Shown in pieces: positions 23,601 to 31,889 of a stretch of 35,139 bases of DNA (position 1 is the first letter of the stretch; each line of letters opens with the position of its first letter). Both the position numbers and the translations under genes were made by a program. The notes beneath the pieces are model-generated. The model made no database searches. It saw only the letters and a list, made by a program, of their open reading frames with translations, and had not been told where the DNA came from. This DNA is from an uncultured Lachnospiraceae bacterium (lineage in GTDB: Bacteria; Bacillota; Clostridia; Lachnospirales; Lachnospiraceae): NCBI GenBank assembly GCA_900554205.1, contig USGM01000017.1, forward strand, positions 1-35,139, read 5' to 3'.

Positions 23601-24269
23601 TTAACATTTGATCTCCAGATAGCCCAGCAGCTTGGACATATCGTACTCTTCCAGCACGCCAAGGTTGGAATCATAGTATTTTCCATCAAAATGAATCAGA
23701 TAATGGCAGTAACGCCCCATCTTTTCCATCATGATACAGCACTTGGGCAGTACCGCTTCCCTGCCCTCCGTGTAGACAATAATGTCGCTATGGTCGATTC
23801 CGTAGTAGTTCAGTGCAGAGATCATGCGCCCCATCGTCGCCTGCCACTCTCTGCAGTCCATCACGCTGATGACCTCAGCGATCGTCAGTCCTGCCAGCAT
23901 TGCAACACAAGCCTGACCGCACAGTCCGTCCTCCGGCTGGATGATAACCTGCATGCTGTCGATCTTTCTCACCGGATTATCAAAGCTGTAAGGGCTGTTC
24001 TGATCCATACGGATCAGGGAGCCGTTGATGTGAAGCAAAATCTTGTGCGGCACTCCAAGCGCTACCTTGACTGCGTCCTCATCCTCAATGTGAATCTCAT
24101 AATTTCCCTTTTCAATAGGAAGAAGTTCGCATTCGATAATGTCATTGTCCAGAACAATTTCCGCCTGGATAACATCGCGCTGCTTGCATACCTCCCACAC
24201 ATTAAAGGGCACGCGGATCATATATCCCTTTTCCTTCTTTTCAATCGCAGATTCAAAAAAATATCTCAT
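23601..24269 (-). CDS. DUF1905-like domain fused to C39-like papain-fold domain
   Basis: An uncommon fusion; function unknown. Residues 1-85 resemble DUF1905 (MRYFFESAIEKKEKGYMIRVP in part, FNVWEVCKQRDVIQAEIVLD in part, then a closing KVALGVPHKILLHINGSLIR). Residues 105-222 resemble a C39-like cysteine peptidase: Q111PEDGLC117GQAC, a helix after the Cys, then H189YLIHFDGKYYD200 at the positions of the catalytic His and Asp. Gln111 could form the oxyanion hole. There is no signal peptide or transporter nearby, so this is a cytosolic protein rather than a leader peptidase. The ATG at 24269 follows GGAGGTACAGAGAGTA. The domain calls rest on motif patterns I could see, not on a profile search. 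Confidence 0.75.
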   Translation of the reverse strand: MRYFFESAIEKKEKGYMIRVPFNVWEVCKQRDVIQAEIVLDNDIIECELLPIEKGNYEIHIEDEDAVKVALGVPHKILLHINGSLIRMDQNSPYSFDNPVRKIDSMQVIIQPEDGLCGQACVAMLAGLTIAEVISVMDCREWQATMGRMISALNYYGIDHSDIIVYTEGREAVLPKCCIMMEKMGRYCHYLIHFDGKYYDSNLGVLEEYDMSKLLGYLEIKC

Positions 24270-24293
24270 TACTCTCTGTACCTCCGTTTACTT

Positions 24294-25157
24294 TTATGCC
24301 TTTTTTCTTGCCTGCGACGGCGAAATTCCATATCTCTTTTTAAATAACTTACTGAAATGATAAGCGTCATCATATCCCACTGACGCGGCGACCTCCTGTA
24401 TGCTCCCCTCGCAGCCGCTCTCGAGAAGCTCTCTCGCCTTCTCCAGCCGGATGTTGATGAGGTGCCTGATCGGTGTATCTCCGGTCTCACTCTTAAAGAT
24501 CTTTGAAATATAGAATGGACTCAGATACATATTCTCCGCGATCTGATCCAGTGAAATCTTCTCGCTGTAATGATCCTCGAAATAATTTACCATCTGCTCG
24601 ACAATGTATTTCTTGTTCACGGACTCGAACGCATAGCCGCCCATCCGCTCGACAGGCTCGCACTGCTCTCTTATGACCAGAAGCATCATCTGCATCAGGT
24701 AGGCCTTCAGCATAAAATAGCGCCCCTGCCTGCAAACCGCGTTTTCCGCCTCCATCGAGGAGTAAATCTTAAACAGCTTCTGCCGCAGCTCCCCGGAGGT
24801 ATGCATGATATGTCCGCCGTTTGGAACCGGCAATGAATTCGGTGCAAAATCCGGTATCTGGAAGTCTGCCGCCCCGATGAAAAACTCCGTCGTCGGAGCC
24901 TCCGCCTCCGGGCATGCCAGCGCCTGATGCCTTACGCCTGGATTGATGATGAGGAGATCTCCCTCCTTCACGGGAATAATCCCGTCGTCAAACCGATACC
25001 TGCCCTCCCCCGAAAGAATAAACGCCATCTCCAGATAATCGTGGCTGTGGAAGCTCGCTTCATCCCGCCCCTTCTCACGCTTTCCCTTCCATGTAAAAAG
25101 GAAAGTAGGGTTAAACTCTTCAATTCTGATCCCCATGTTGTTCTTACATTCTTCCAA
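24294..25157 (-). CDS. AraC-family transcriptional regulator with cupin sensor
   Basis: Predicted sugar- or metabolite-responsive regulator. The 287 residues begin with an AraC-type cupin domain (about 20-110: FHSHDYLEMAFILSGEGRYRF in part, EGDLLIINPGVRHQ), then a linker, then two helix-turn-helix motifs at about 190-285: ISLDQIAENMYLSPFYISKIFKSETG in parts and IQEVAASVGYDDAYHFSKLFKKRYGISP in parts. The start is TTG at 25157, supported by GGGAGTG 8 nt upstream; the ATG at 25136 has no good site. It lies between mgtE and the DUF1905-C39 gene, with no sugar-utilisation genes near, so its target is not evident from context. Confidence 0.92.
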   Translation of the reverse strand: MEECKNNMGIRIEEFNPTFLFTWKGKREKGRDEASFHSHDYLEMAFILSGEGRYRFDDGIIPVKEGDLLIINPGVRHQALACPEAEAPTTEFFIGAADFQIPDFAPNSLPVPNGGHIMHTSGELRQKLFKIYSSMEAENAVCRQGRYFMLKAYLMQMMLLVIREQCEPVERMGGYAFESVNKKYIVEQMVNYFEDHYSEKISLDQIAENMYLSPFYISKIFKSETGDTPIRHLINIRLEKARELLESGCEGSIQEVAASVGYDDAYHFSKLFKKRYGISPSQARKKA

Positions 25158-25204
25158 AATCGTTCACTCCCACAGTTTCCGTGCCTTTTTCCAGACGATC
25201 CGCG

Positions 25205-26554
25205 TCAGATTCCCATTATCATTGCCGCAAATCTGAAGTATACCAGCAATGACAGTGCGTCCACGATTGTCGTAATGAACGGGCTCGCCATAACCGCCGG
25301 GTCAAAGCCCAGCTTTTTCGCGCCGATCGGCAGCAGACAGCCCACCAGCATCGCCATCAGGACAGCAGCGATAAGAGTCAGGCACACCGTTATCGAGACC
25401 ATCAGACCCACGCGGTCAAACAGCATGAGCTTCACAAAATTAGCCGCCGCCAGCGATACTCCGCACAGTACCGCCACCCGGATCTCTTTCCACAAAACTC
25501 CCGGGACGTCACGGTATTCGATCTCCCCGAGGGACAGTCCACGGATCACCGTCACACTCGCCTGTCCGCCGGCATTTCCGCCGGTGTCCATCAGCATCGG
25601 TATGAATGCGATCAGCGCGGCGCAGACGCTCAGCGCCTCCTCAAAGGAGCTTATGATTGCTCCGGTAAAGGTTGCGGAGATCATGAGCAGAAGCAGCCAT
25701 GGGATTCTCTTTTTATAGGTCTCCCAGACCGTTGTTCTCATGTAGGGCTTATCGCTGGGAACGATAGCCGCCATCTTCTCCATATCCTCCGTGGTCTCTT
25801 CTTCCATGATGTCCACAATATCATCGACCGTGATAATACCAACCAGCCGGTTTTCATTATCTACGACAGGCATGGCGGTAAAGTCATATTTCTTGAACTG
25901 CGCGGCAACCTGCTCCTGATCCATCAGGGTATTGATCGAGATGACATTCTCATGCATCAGATCTCCGATAATCTCGTCACCGTCGCTCAGCAGCAGATAG
26001 CGGAGCGCTACCGTTCCGACCAGCCTTCTCTGTGCATCCAGCACATAGCAGATGTTGATTGTCTCACTGTCCAGCCCCACCTTACGGATATGCTCAATCG
26101 CCTGATTCACCGTCAGATTTTCCTTCAGGGAGACATACTCCACCGTCATGATGCTTCCGGCGGAATCCTCCGGGTACCTGAGAAGGTGATTGATTGCCTG
26201 TCTGGTGTCGGGCTTCGCGTTTGCCAGTATTTTATCCACAACGTTCGCGGGCATCTCTTCCAGAAAATCCACGGCATCATCCGCCATCAGATTATCGATT
26301 ACATTCGCCGCTTCCTTATCGGAAAGGGAATTAATAATCATCTGCTGGCTGTCCACCTCAAGGTAGGAAAAAACATCCGCCGCCAGATCCTTCGGGAGAA
26401 TCCTGTAGACCTTCAGCAGACTCTCCTCATCCAGCTCTTCCATCAGTGCCGCAATGTCCGCGTCGTTCAGCTCAGCCAGGAACTGGCGTAGCTTGGTGTA
26501 CTGCTTCGTCTCAAGGAGCTCACAAAGCTCCTGAAATTCCATCTTTCTTTCCAT
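25205..26554 (-). CDS. mgtE: Magnesium transporter MgtE
   Basis: Mg2+ channel of the inner membrane gated by cytosolic Mg2+. The 449 residues contain the N-domain (about 1-130, MEELDEESLLKVYRILPKD, LEEMPANVVDKI), paired CBS domains (about 135-255, SAGSIMTVEYVSLKENLTV in part, GDLMHENVISI, DFTAMPVVDNENRLVGIITV in part, the first truncated in this listing), a connecting helix, and five membrane segments (about 285-449). Among these is the pore motif PMLMDTGGNAGGQAS. The ATG at 26554 follows AAGGAGAATTGCC. The 154-nt gap upstream holds no M-box (ykoK) leader that I can recognise. Length matches the family. Confidence 0.97.
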   Translation of the reverse strand: MERKMEFQELCELLETKQYTKLRQFLAELNDADIAALMEELDEESLLKVYRILPKDLAADVFSYLEVDSQQMIINSLSDKEAANVIDNLMADDAVDFLEEMPANVVDKILANAKPDTRQAINHLLRYPEDSAGSIMTVEYVSLKENLTVNQAIEHIRKVGLDSETINICYVLDAQRRLVGTVALRYLLLSDGDEIIGDLMHENVISINTLMDQEQVAAQFKKYDFTAMPVVDNENRLVGIITVDDIVDIMEEETTEDMEKMAAIVPSDKPYMRTTVWETYKKRIPWLLLLMISATFTGAIISSFEEALSVCAALIAFIPMLMDTGGNAGGQASVTVIRGLSLGEIEYRDVPGVLWKEIRVAVLCGVSLAAANFVKLMLFDRVGLMVSITVCLTLIAAVLMAMLVGCLLPIGAKKLGFDPAVMASPFITTIVDALSLLVYFRFAAMIMGI

Positions 26555-26708
26555 GGCAATTCTCCTTATGCGATTTTTTTATTAAAGTACTACTTCGACC
26601 CGGAAGAGGGTTATCGGAACTGACTGTCTTACTCTTCATAAAAAAACCACCACCTTTCTGCCACGGAATGTCATTATTCTGCATTCACTTTTTAATTCTT
26701 ACCTCATT

Positions 26709-27365
26709 TTATCCGTCCGTTCTCTCTTTGTCAACGAAATATAGCTCCCGGACTCTATTTATTTCACTCCTGCCGCAGGTCGCCTCGGTAATCTTTTTCC
26801 GAAGCTCCTCCTCCCTGCCGGCGGGCACCATCAGCCGCAGCGTCACCTTGTCAGTATACTCCTCGGAGACCGGTTCTATTCCATCATTTGCCAGAAGGTA
26901 CTGTATCTTTCCGATCCCGCCGTAATCCGTACACACCTCCAGTTCATAGCCGAAGCGCATCCGCCCGACCGTGCAGTTTTTCAGCCCTTCCTTCACCGCC
27001 TGCGTGTATGCCCGGACAAGTCCTCCCGTGCCCAGAAGCACGCCGCCGAAATACCTCGTCACAACCACGGCAATGTTCCGGATGCCCTCGCCCGTGAGAA
27101 CCTCCAGCATCGGCCGTCCCGCAGTGCCGCTCGGCTCTCCGTCGTCACTGCACCTCGTCAGCTCGCCCCTGCTGCCGATCACATAGGCGGAACAGTTATG
27201 TCTGGCATCCCAGTATTTCTTTTTCATTTCTTCTATAAAAGCAGCCGCCTCCGCCTCGCTCCCGCAAACCCGGATCGTAGCGATAAAACGGGATTTCTTT
27301 TCCTCATATTCGCCTTCGCCTCCCTTGAGGAGAACAAGGTACGAAGCATCCTTATCCTGATTCAT
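26709..27365 (-). CDS. yigZ: IMPACT/YigZ family protein
   Basis: Conserved cytosolic protein with UPF0029/Impact fold; the E. coli homologue is YigZ. The family's link to translation control in eukaryotes is established, but its bacterial role is not. In 218 residues, the Impact domain (about 17-125) shows KKSRFIATIRVCGSEAEA, YWDARHNCSAYVIG, CSDDGEPSGTAGRPMLEVL, NIAVVVTRYFGGVLLGTGGLVRAYTQAV in part, all hallmark blocks. A C-terminal DUF1949-type domain (about 136-200) follows. The ATG at 27365 follows AAAAGGAGATAACAC. It is divergent from the PBP1A gene, with a shared intergenic palindrome. Confidence 0.95.
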   Translation of the reverse strand: MNQDKDASYLVLLKGGEGEYEEKKSRFIATIRVCGSEAEAAAFIEEMKKKYWDARHNCSAYVIGSRGELTRCSDDGEPSGTAGRPMLEVLTGEGIRNIAVVVTRYFGGVLLGTGGLVRAYTQAVKEGLKNCTVGRMRFGYELEVCTDYGGIGKIQYLLANDGIEPVSEEYTDKVTLRLMVPAGREEELRKKITEATCGRSEINRVRELYFVDKERTDG

Positions 27366-27397
27366 AACGCGTGTTATCTCCTTTTAAAACATTCCCA

Positions 27398-27431
27398 TTT
27401 CACATTAGCATAAAATGTCTAAAATGTGAAA
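27398..27431. repeat. Inverted repeat in the divergent yigZ-PBP1A intergenic region
   Basis: TTTCACATT (27398-27406) and AATGTGAAA (27423-27431) are perfect 9-nt arms 16 nt apart. It could be an operator or a stem; no U-run follows either way. Confidence 0.6.
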
Positions 27432-27476
27432 CAATTATTAAGATGAAAAGAAAACCTTTATTTACATATCTTTGTT

Positions 27477-27485
27477 TGGTATAAT
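27477..27485 (+). promoter_or_regulatory. Extended -10 promoter of the PBP1A gene
   Basis: TGGTATAAT, perfect -10 with TGN extension; -35 region around 27456-27462 is weak. The start codon is 39 nt downstream. Confidence 0.7.
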
Positions 27486-27523
27486 ATAGCGGATAGTATG
27501 ATTTAACCAGAAAGGCGAATTTC

Positions 27524-30247
27524 ATGAATTATGGAAAGAAAGGAGTTCGTGCGAAGCAGAAAGCACTGAATTCCAAAACAGTAAAAATAGAAAAGAAAAT
27601 CCTGCTCAGCCTTGTAAAGCTGGTGCTGGTTGCCATTGTCGGTGTCGGTATCTGCGGCGTTGCCGCGGGGATCGGTGCATTCAGGGGTATCCTTGCCTCC
27701 ACGCCGACCATCCGGCTGGACGCTGTCGTTGCATCCGGTCAGGCAACGATTGTCTACGACTGCGAGGGCAATGAGATTGACCAGTATGTCAGCTCCAACT
27801 CCAACCGTCTCCGCGTGGAGTCCATGGACGAGCTGCCGGACTACCTCGGCAAGGCCTTCGTCGCCATCGAGGACGAGCGTTTCTATCTGCACAACGGCAT
27901 TGACTTCAAGGGTATGCTGCGTGCCGGCTGGCAGTTCCTGAAGACCGGCGGTGAAGAGGCACAGGGTGCAAGTACCATCACCCAGCAGCTGCTGAAAAAT
28001 ACAGTCTTTACGGACTGGACCTCCGAGGGAAAAAATAAGATCAAGAAGATCAAGCGTAAGCTTCAGGAGCAGTACCTTGCGCTGGAGATTTCCAAATATT
28101 ATAGCAAGGATCAGATTCTCCTCGAGTACATGAATGCCATCAACCTCGGTCAGAATACACTCGGTGTCGAGGCGGCATCGAAGCGCTACTTCGGCAAGTC
28201 CGCCAGCGAACTGACGGTATCCGAGGCGGCTGTTATCGCCTGCATCACGCAGAACCCGTCCGGCTATAACCCGATCCGCCATCCCGAGGCAAACCAGAAG
28301 CGCCGCAAGAGATGTCTGGAAAACATGCGTGATCTCGGTTTCATCACAAAGGCTCAGTACGACGAGGCGATTGCCGACACCGAAGCCGTGTATGAGAGAA
28401 TCGGAAACTATGACGTGGACTACCGCGAGAGCACGAACGCAACCTCCGGCTCCTACTTCTCCGATGCACTTTACGAGCAGATGAAGGATGACCTGGTAAA
28501 CATTGCCGGATACAGTGAGGCAAACGCGGAGAAGGTACTGACCGCAGGCGGTCTCCGCATCTATTCGACGCTGGATCCCATGATACAGAAGATTGCTGAC
28601 GAAGAGTTTGCAAATGCAGAAAACTACCCTTCACAGGTCAACTGGTATCTGAACTATGCCCTGACCGTTGTGACTGCTGACGGTACAAAGAACAATTACA
28701 GCAAAGAAAATATGATGACCTGGTTCAAGCAGAACGTCAACAAAAACTTCAACCTCATTTTCTCCTCGCAGGAGGCCGCTTATGAGGCGGTCGACACCTA
28801 CCGCGCCGCTGTTCTGGACGAGCTGGGTATCGATAATGTGGAAGACAATTATGAGGAAGCCGTCTCAATGACGCCGCAGCCTCAGGCAGCCATGGTCATT
28901 GAAGATCAGTCCACAGGCTACGTTGTAGCGATCGTCGGTGGACGCGGCACCAAGGAGGGACGCCGTACCCTGAACCGTGCCACAGACGCAAAGCGTTCCC
29001 CCGGTTCCACCTTCAAGGTGCTTGCCGCCTTCGCTCCGGCTCTGGACAGCGCCGGTCAGACGCTTGCAACCGTATATAACGACGCACCCTTTAACTACGA
29101 CGACGGCACCCCGGTCAAGAACTGGTACAAGACAGGCTACCGCGGCATCAATTCCATCCGCGAAGCGATCCGCCAGTCCATGAACATCATTGCCGTGAAG
29201 ACCGAAACGGTTATCACACCTCAGCTCGGTTATGATTATCTGCTGAACTTCGGCTTTACAACGCTGACAGACGGTGTTGTCATCAACGGAAAGACCTACA
29301 CCGATGTCAACCAGACTCTGGCGCTGGGCGGTCTGACCTACGGTGTCACCCCCTATGAGATGAACGCCGCATACGCCGCCATCGCCAACCTCGGAACCTA
29401 TGCCGAGCCGAAGCTGTACACAAAGGTTGTCGATTCCGATGGCAATGTAATTCTTGACAATACGATGCCGACCACCAGACAGGTGCTCAAGGAGACCACT
29501 GCTTTCCTTCTTACCAATGCCATGCAGGACGTTGTCACATCTGCCGGTACGGCTTCCGTTGTCAACTTCAACCGCAGTATGGCAATCGCCGGTAAGACAG
29601 GTACCTCAACAGAATCCAAGGATGTCTGGTTTGCAGGCTACACCCCCTACTACACCTGCACGGTGTGGACGGGCTATGACAACAGCATCGGCATGAGCTC
29701 TTCCAAGACCAATAACGAGACAAGCATCTCGAAGACATTATGGAAGGCTGTGATGTCGCGCATACACGAGAGTCTTCCCAACGAACAGTTCCCGGTTCCC
29801 GAGGGACTCGTTCAGGCACAGGTCTGCAGCAAATCCGGTCTGCTTCCCATTCCCGGATTGTGCGACAGCCCTGCAGATAACTGCGTTGTGACAGAATACT
29901 TCGCAGAGGGTTCCGTTCCGACGGAGAGCTGTAATATCCACTACGAAGGTGACGTCTGTGCCTATGATGGGCTTCCCGCAAGTCCCGATTGTCCTTTCAA
30001 GGTTCCCGGCCGTCTGACACTTCCTCTGATCGAGGATGCCTCGCTGCTCAACGGCTCCACAATGGTCATCGAAAATCCTGACGGCACACAGACGATCACG
30101 ACACCGCAGACTACGGATCACTGCCAGCACGACGCGACCTTCTATGCAAATCCGGATTACGAGTCCATTATCAACAGCCAGCAATGGGAGATCAATGTCC
30201 GCAACGAGCAGGCAGCCGCTGCTGCCGCTGCCGCCGCAGGCGAATAA
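27524..30247 (+). CDS. Class A penicillin-binding protein (glycosyltransferase GT51 plus transpeptidase)
   Basis: Polymerises and cross-links peptidoglycan at the outer face of the membrane. The 907 residues start with a basic cytosolic tail and one membrane anchor (about 24-57). The GT51 domain (about 85-265) has the catalytic Glu116 in AIEDERFYLHNGIDF, GGEEAQGASTITQQLLKN, and LALEISKYYSKDQILLEYMNAI in part. The transpeptidase domain (about 450-740) has SPGSTFK (nucleophile Ser495, Lys498), QSMN for SxN, and AGKTGTS for KTG. A C-terminal Cys-containing and Pro-rich extension follows, ending in a run of nine alanines and GE. The start ATG at 27524 follows AGAAAGG. It is a single-gene transcript between an extended -10 promoter and a strong terminator. 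Length and layout match PBP1A/1B-type enzymes. Confidence 0.97.
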   Translation: MNYGKKGVRAKQKALNSKTVKIEKKILLSLVKLVLVAIVGVGICGVAAGIGAFRGILASTPTIRLDAVVASGQATIVYDCEGNEIDQYVSSNSNRLRVESMDELPDYLGKAFVAIEDERFYLHNGIDFKGMLRAGWQFLKTGGEEAQGASTITQQLLKNTVFTDWTSEGKNKIKKIKRKLQEQYLALEISKYYSKDQILLEYMNAINLGQNTLGVEAASKRYFGKSASELTVSEAAVIACITQNPSGYNPIRHPEANQKRRKRCLENMRDLGFITKAQYDEAIADTEAVYERIGNYDVDYRESTNATSGSYFSDALYEQMKDDLVNIAGYSEANAEKVLTAGGLRIYSTLDPMIQKIADEEFANAENYPSQVNWYLNYALTVVTADGTKNNYSKENMMTWFKQNVNKNFNLIFSSQEAAYEAVDTYRAAVLDELGIDNVEDNYEEAVSMTPQPQAAMVIEDQSTGYVVAIVGGRGTKEGRRTLNRATDAKRSPGSTFKVLAAFAPALDSAGQTLATVYNDAPFNYDDGTPVKNWYKTGYRGINSIREAIRQSMNIIAVKTETVITPQLGYDYLLNFGFTTLTDGVVINGKTYTDVNQTLALGGLTYGVTPYEMNAAYAAIANLGTYAEPKLYTKVVDSDGNVILDNTMPTTRQVLKETTAFLLTNAMQDVVTSAGTASVVNFNRSMAIAGKTGTSTESKDVWFAGYTPYYTCTVWTGYDNSIGMSSSKTNNETSISKTLWKAVMSRIHESLPNEQFPVPEGLVQAQVCSKSGLLPIPGLCDSPADNCVVTEYFAEGSVPTESCNIHYEGDVCAYDGLPASPDCPFKVPGRLTLPLIEDASLLNGSTMVIENPDGTQTITTPQTTDHCQHDATFYANPDYESIINSQQWEINVRNEQAAAAAAAAAGE

Positions 30248-30258
30248 AGATAAGCTGC

Positions 30259-30292
30259 AAAAAGGAGATACCGCCGTGGTATCTCCTTTTTT
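30259..30292 (+). terminator. Rho-independent terminator of the PBP1A gene, probably two-way
   Basis: AAAAAGGAGATACC (30259-30272) pairs with GGTATCTCCTTTTTT (30278-30292) over a 5-nt loop. Because both sides are A/T-flanked it could also terminate the opposing lipoprotein gene ending at 30312. Confidence 0.92.
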
Positions 30293-30311
30293 ATAGCACA
30301 TCTTCATATGC

Positions 30312-31298
30312 TTACTCCGCTACTCCTGTTCCGCCACAGACAGTACACTTCTTCCCGCCGTGACACAGAATACAGTCGTCAGACACAACACCCTTGCCGT
30401 TGCAGATCGTACAAGGCTTACCGTGGGTTCCCCCGCACAATTCACAGGTGATTTTTCCTGCACCGCCACAGTGCCTGCATGCCTCGCCACTCGTCGCATC
30501 CACACCGCTTCCCTTGCAGCCCGGGCACTTCTGCATTCCGCTCGCGTCACAATTTCCGCAGGTCTCGACCAACGTGCCCTTGCACCGCTTACACGGCAGG
30601 GTTCCTCCTCCGCATTCCGCGCAGATTCCCGTTCCGCCGCAGGCCGGACACGGCTCCTTTGCCGTTTCCGTCTGGATCTCTGTCTTAAGCTCTCCATCCA
30701 CCTTTAATTCCAGCGTGATAGCAAGCTCCTTCTTCGCCGCAGCCTCCTGCAGCGAGGTCTGAAGCTGTGCGGTCAGTTCCTCAACTGCCTTCTCCTCCGC
30801 GCACTCCACAACATCCACAGAGATCGTCTTTCCCTCCGTCAGATACCCTCCTGCAACAGCGGTATCTACAATGACGTCCATCGCCTCATTTATGGTAATT
30901 CCCGACATATCCGTTCCGGCATACGCCTTTTCTGCATCCTCATTCAGATACTCTACAAGGACAACGCTGTCCGCTTCATCAAGATACAGAGCCATGTCTG
31001 GGTTGATCGTGATATGCAGCTTCGTCACATATTCCGGTTGTGCCTCCGTAGCGTCCGTGTTCTCTGGAGCGCTCTCCGTGACGCCGGTTTTCTCCTGACC
31101 GCTCTCTGTGGCGCCGGTGTCCGCCTGACCGCTCTCCGTGATGCCGGTGTCCGCCTGACCGCTCTCCGTGGTTCCGGTTTCCGTACCGGACGAAACAAGA
31201 CCCTCCGCCGGTTTCTCCGCCGCACCGCAGGCTGTCAGCATTGCCATGGCAACCGCCAGTGAAATACTACAGACCCTGTTTCTGAATCCTTTTTTCAT
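30312..31298 (-). CDS. Secreted lipoprotein: RsgI-like domain plus ten-motif DnaJ-type CxxC array
   Basis: Unusual architecture; function unknown. In 328 residues, a lipobox (MLTACG, Cys24) gives a surface lipoprotein. Residues 37-78 are Thr/Glu/Ser/Gly-rich tandem repeats of about ten residues (TESGQADTG). Residues 92-195 resemble the RsgI extracellular domain: HITINPDMALYLDEADSV in part, VEYLNEDAEKAYAGTDMSG, INEAMDVIVDTAVAGGYLTEG in part. Residues 217-324 are a glycine-rich array with ten CxxC motifs (CPACGGTG, CAECGG, CKRCKG, CGNC, CPGCKGSG, CRHCGGAG, CELCGG, CTICNGKG, CILCHGG, CTVCGGTG), the DnaJ zinc-finger pattern, here outside the cell. I chose the ATG at 31298; a TTG at 31355 lacks a ribosome binding site and lies in the promoter region. 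Confidence 0.88.
   Translation of the reverse strand: MKKGFRNRVCSISLAVAMAMLTACGAAEKPAEGLVSSGTETGTTESGQADTGITESGQADTGATESGQEKTGVTESAPENTDATEAQPEYVTKLHITINPDMALYLDEADSVVLVEYLNEDAEKAYAGTDMSGITINEAMDVIVDTAVAGGYLTEGKTISVDVVECAEEKAVEELTAQLQTSLQEAAAKKELAITLELKVDGELKTEIQTETAKEPCPACGGTGICAECGGGTLPCKRCKGTLVETCGNCDASGMQKCPGCKGSGVDATSGEACRHCGGAGKITCELCGGTHGKPCTICNGKGVVSDDCILCHGGKKCTVCGGTGVAE
31065..31178. repeat. 30-bp tandem repeats inside the RsgI-like lipoprotein gene
   Basis: About 3.5 degenerate copies of a 30-bp unit (ten residues, core TESGQADTG) encode the spacer between the lipid anchor and the folded domains. Copy number is likely to vary between strains. Confidence 0.85.
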
Positions 31299-31490
31299 AC
31301 TGTTTTCTTCGCTCCCTTTCCTCTGCGATTTGTACATCTTTTCTTTTAGGTTCAACGTAATTCGCTATATAAATAGAATTTACCATATCAAATACTAATT
31401 GTCTATATTGTTTTCTGTTTTGTCATTGCCAAATCGGAAATTATCATTTTCGGAGATCTGATCAATCTGCTAATTCCTTTTCTCTTGCCG
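31299..31490. other. Intergenic region between divergent genes
   Basis: AT-rich, no convincing ORF. A weak minus-strand promoter (TTGATA, 16 nt, TATAGC, about 31362-31390) may drive the lipoprotein gene. Confidence 0.4.
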
Positions 31491-31520
31491 TTGCACTTTT
31501 CGGTGGAGATATGCTATACT
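31491..31520 (+). promoter_or_regulatory. Promoter of the orphan-azlC-azlD operon
   Basis: TTGCAC (31491-31496), 18 nt, TATACT (31515-31520) with TGC extension. Confidence 0.75.
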
Positions 31521-31581
31521 ATGTGCGGAGAGAGACAAAAGAAACAGCTCCCATAAGATACAATCACGACGAGGTGAAATC

Positions 31582-31872
31582 ATGGAACAGCCGTTATTCA
31601 CTACCATAAAGGTAAACAATGAAATTGAACTGTGTGAAATATCTGATCCTGAATGCAAACAGCTCATTGAACGGGAATTGCTGAAGGAACGGATTTCCTA
31701 TTTTATCCGCTGGGTCAAGCCCTCCATTTTCCGGCGCAACAAGAACAGTTGCATCATCTGCGTAAATGAAAACGCAAAGGATGCCGCCGAAAACGTAGTG
31801 CGCGCAGTTTGTGATGAAAAGGGATATACTGTGAGATTTCTCATGAAAAGATCCCAGAAGCAATATTTCTAA
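31582..31872 (+). CDS. Small cytosolic protein of unknown function
   Basis: The 96 residues have no signal peptide or membrane segment and I recognise no family. It is rich in Glu, Lys and Arg with mixed alpha/beta character. It carries five cysteines (CEISDPEC and CIICVNEN among them) and a C-terminal part with ENVVRAVCDEKGYTVRFLMK that looks like a helix plus strand. The ATG at 31582 follows GAGGTGAAATC, a good site, and the promoter at 31491-31520 supports expression. It ends 17 nt before azlC, so the three genes are likely co-transcribed. Short conserved proteins of this type occur widely in Lachnospiraceae; a link to AzlCD is inferred only from position. Confidence 0.75.
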   Translation: MEQPLFTTIKVNNEIELCEISDPECKQLIERELLKERISYFIRWVKPSIFRRNKNSCIICVNENAKDAAENVVRAVCDEKGYTVRFLMKRSQKQYF

Positions 31873-31889
31873 AGGTGGACAAAAGAAAA

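Noticed and set aside
26555..26708. M-box (ykoK) magnesium riboswitch ahead of mgtE
   Set aside because: The 154-nt gap shows none of the conserved M-box sequence blocks that I know.
27503..28282. Long minus-strand ORF (259 codons) opposite the PBP1A gene
   Set aside because: It mirrors the strong codon bias of the PBP1A gene and has no recognisable motif, start signal or promoter.
31299..31355. Upstream TTG start for the RsgI-like lipoprotein
   Set aside because: It lacks a ribosome binding site and puts 19 charged residues before the signal peptide.
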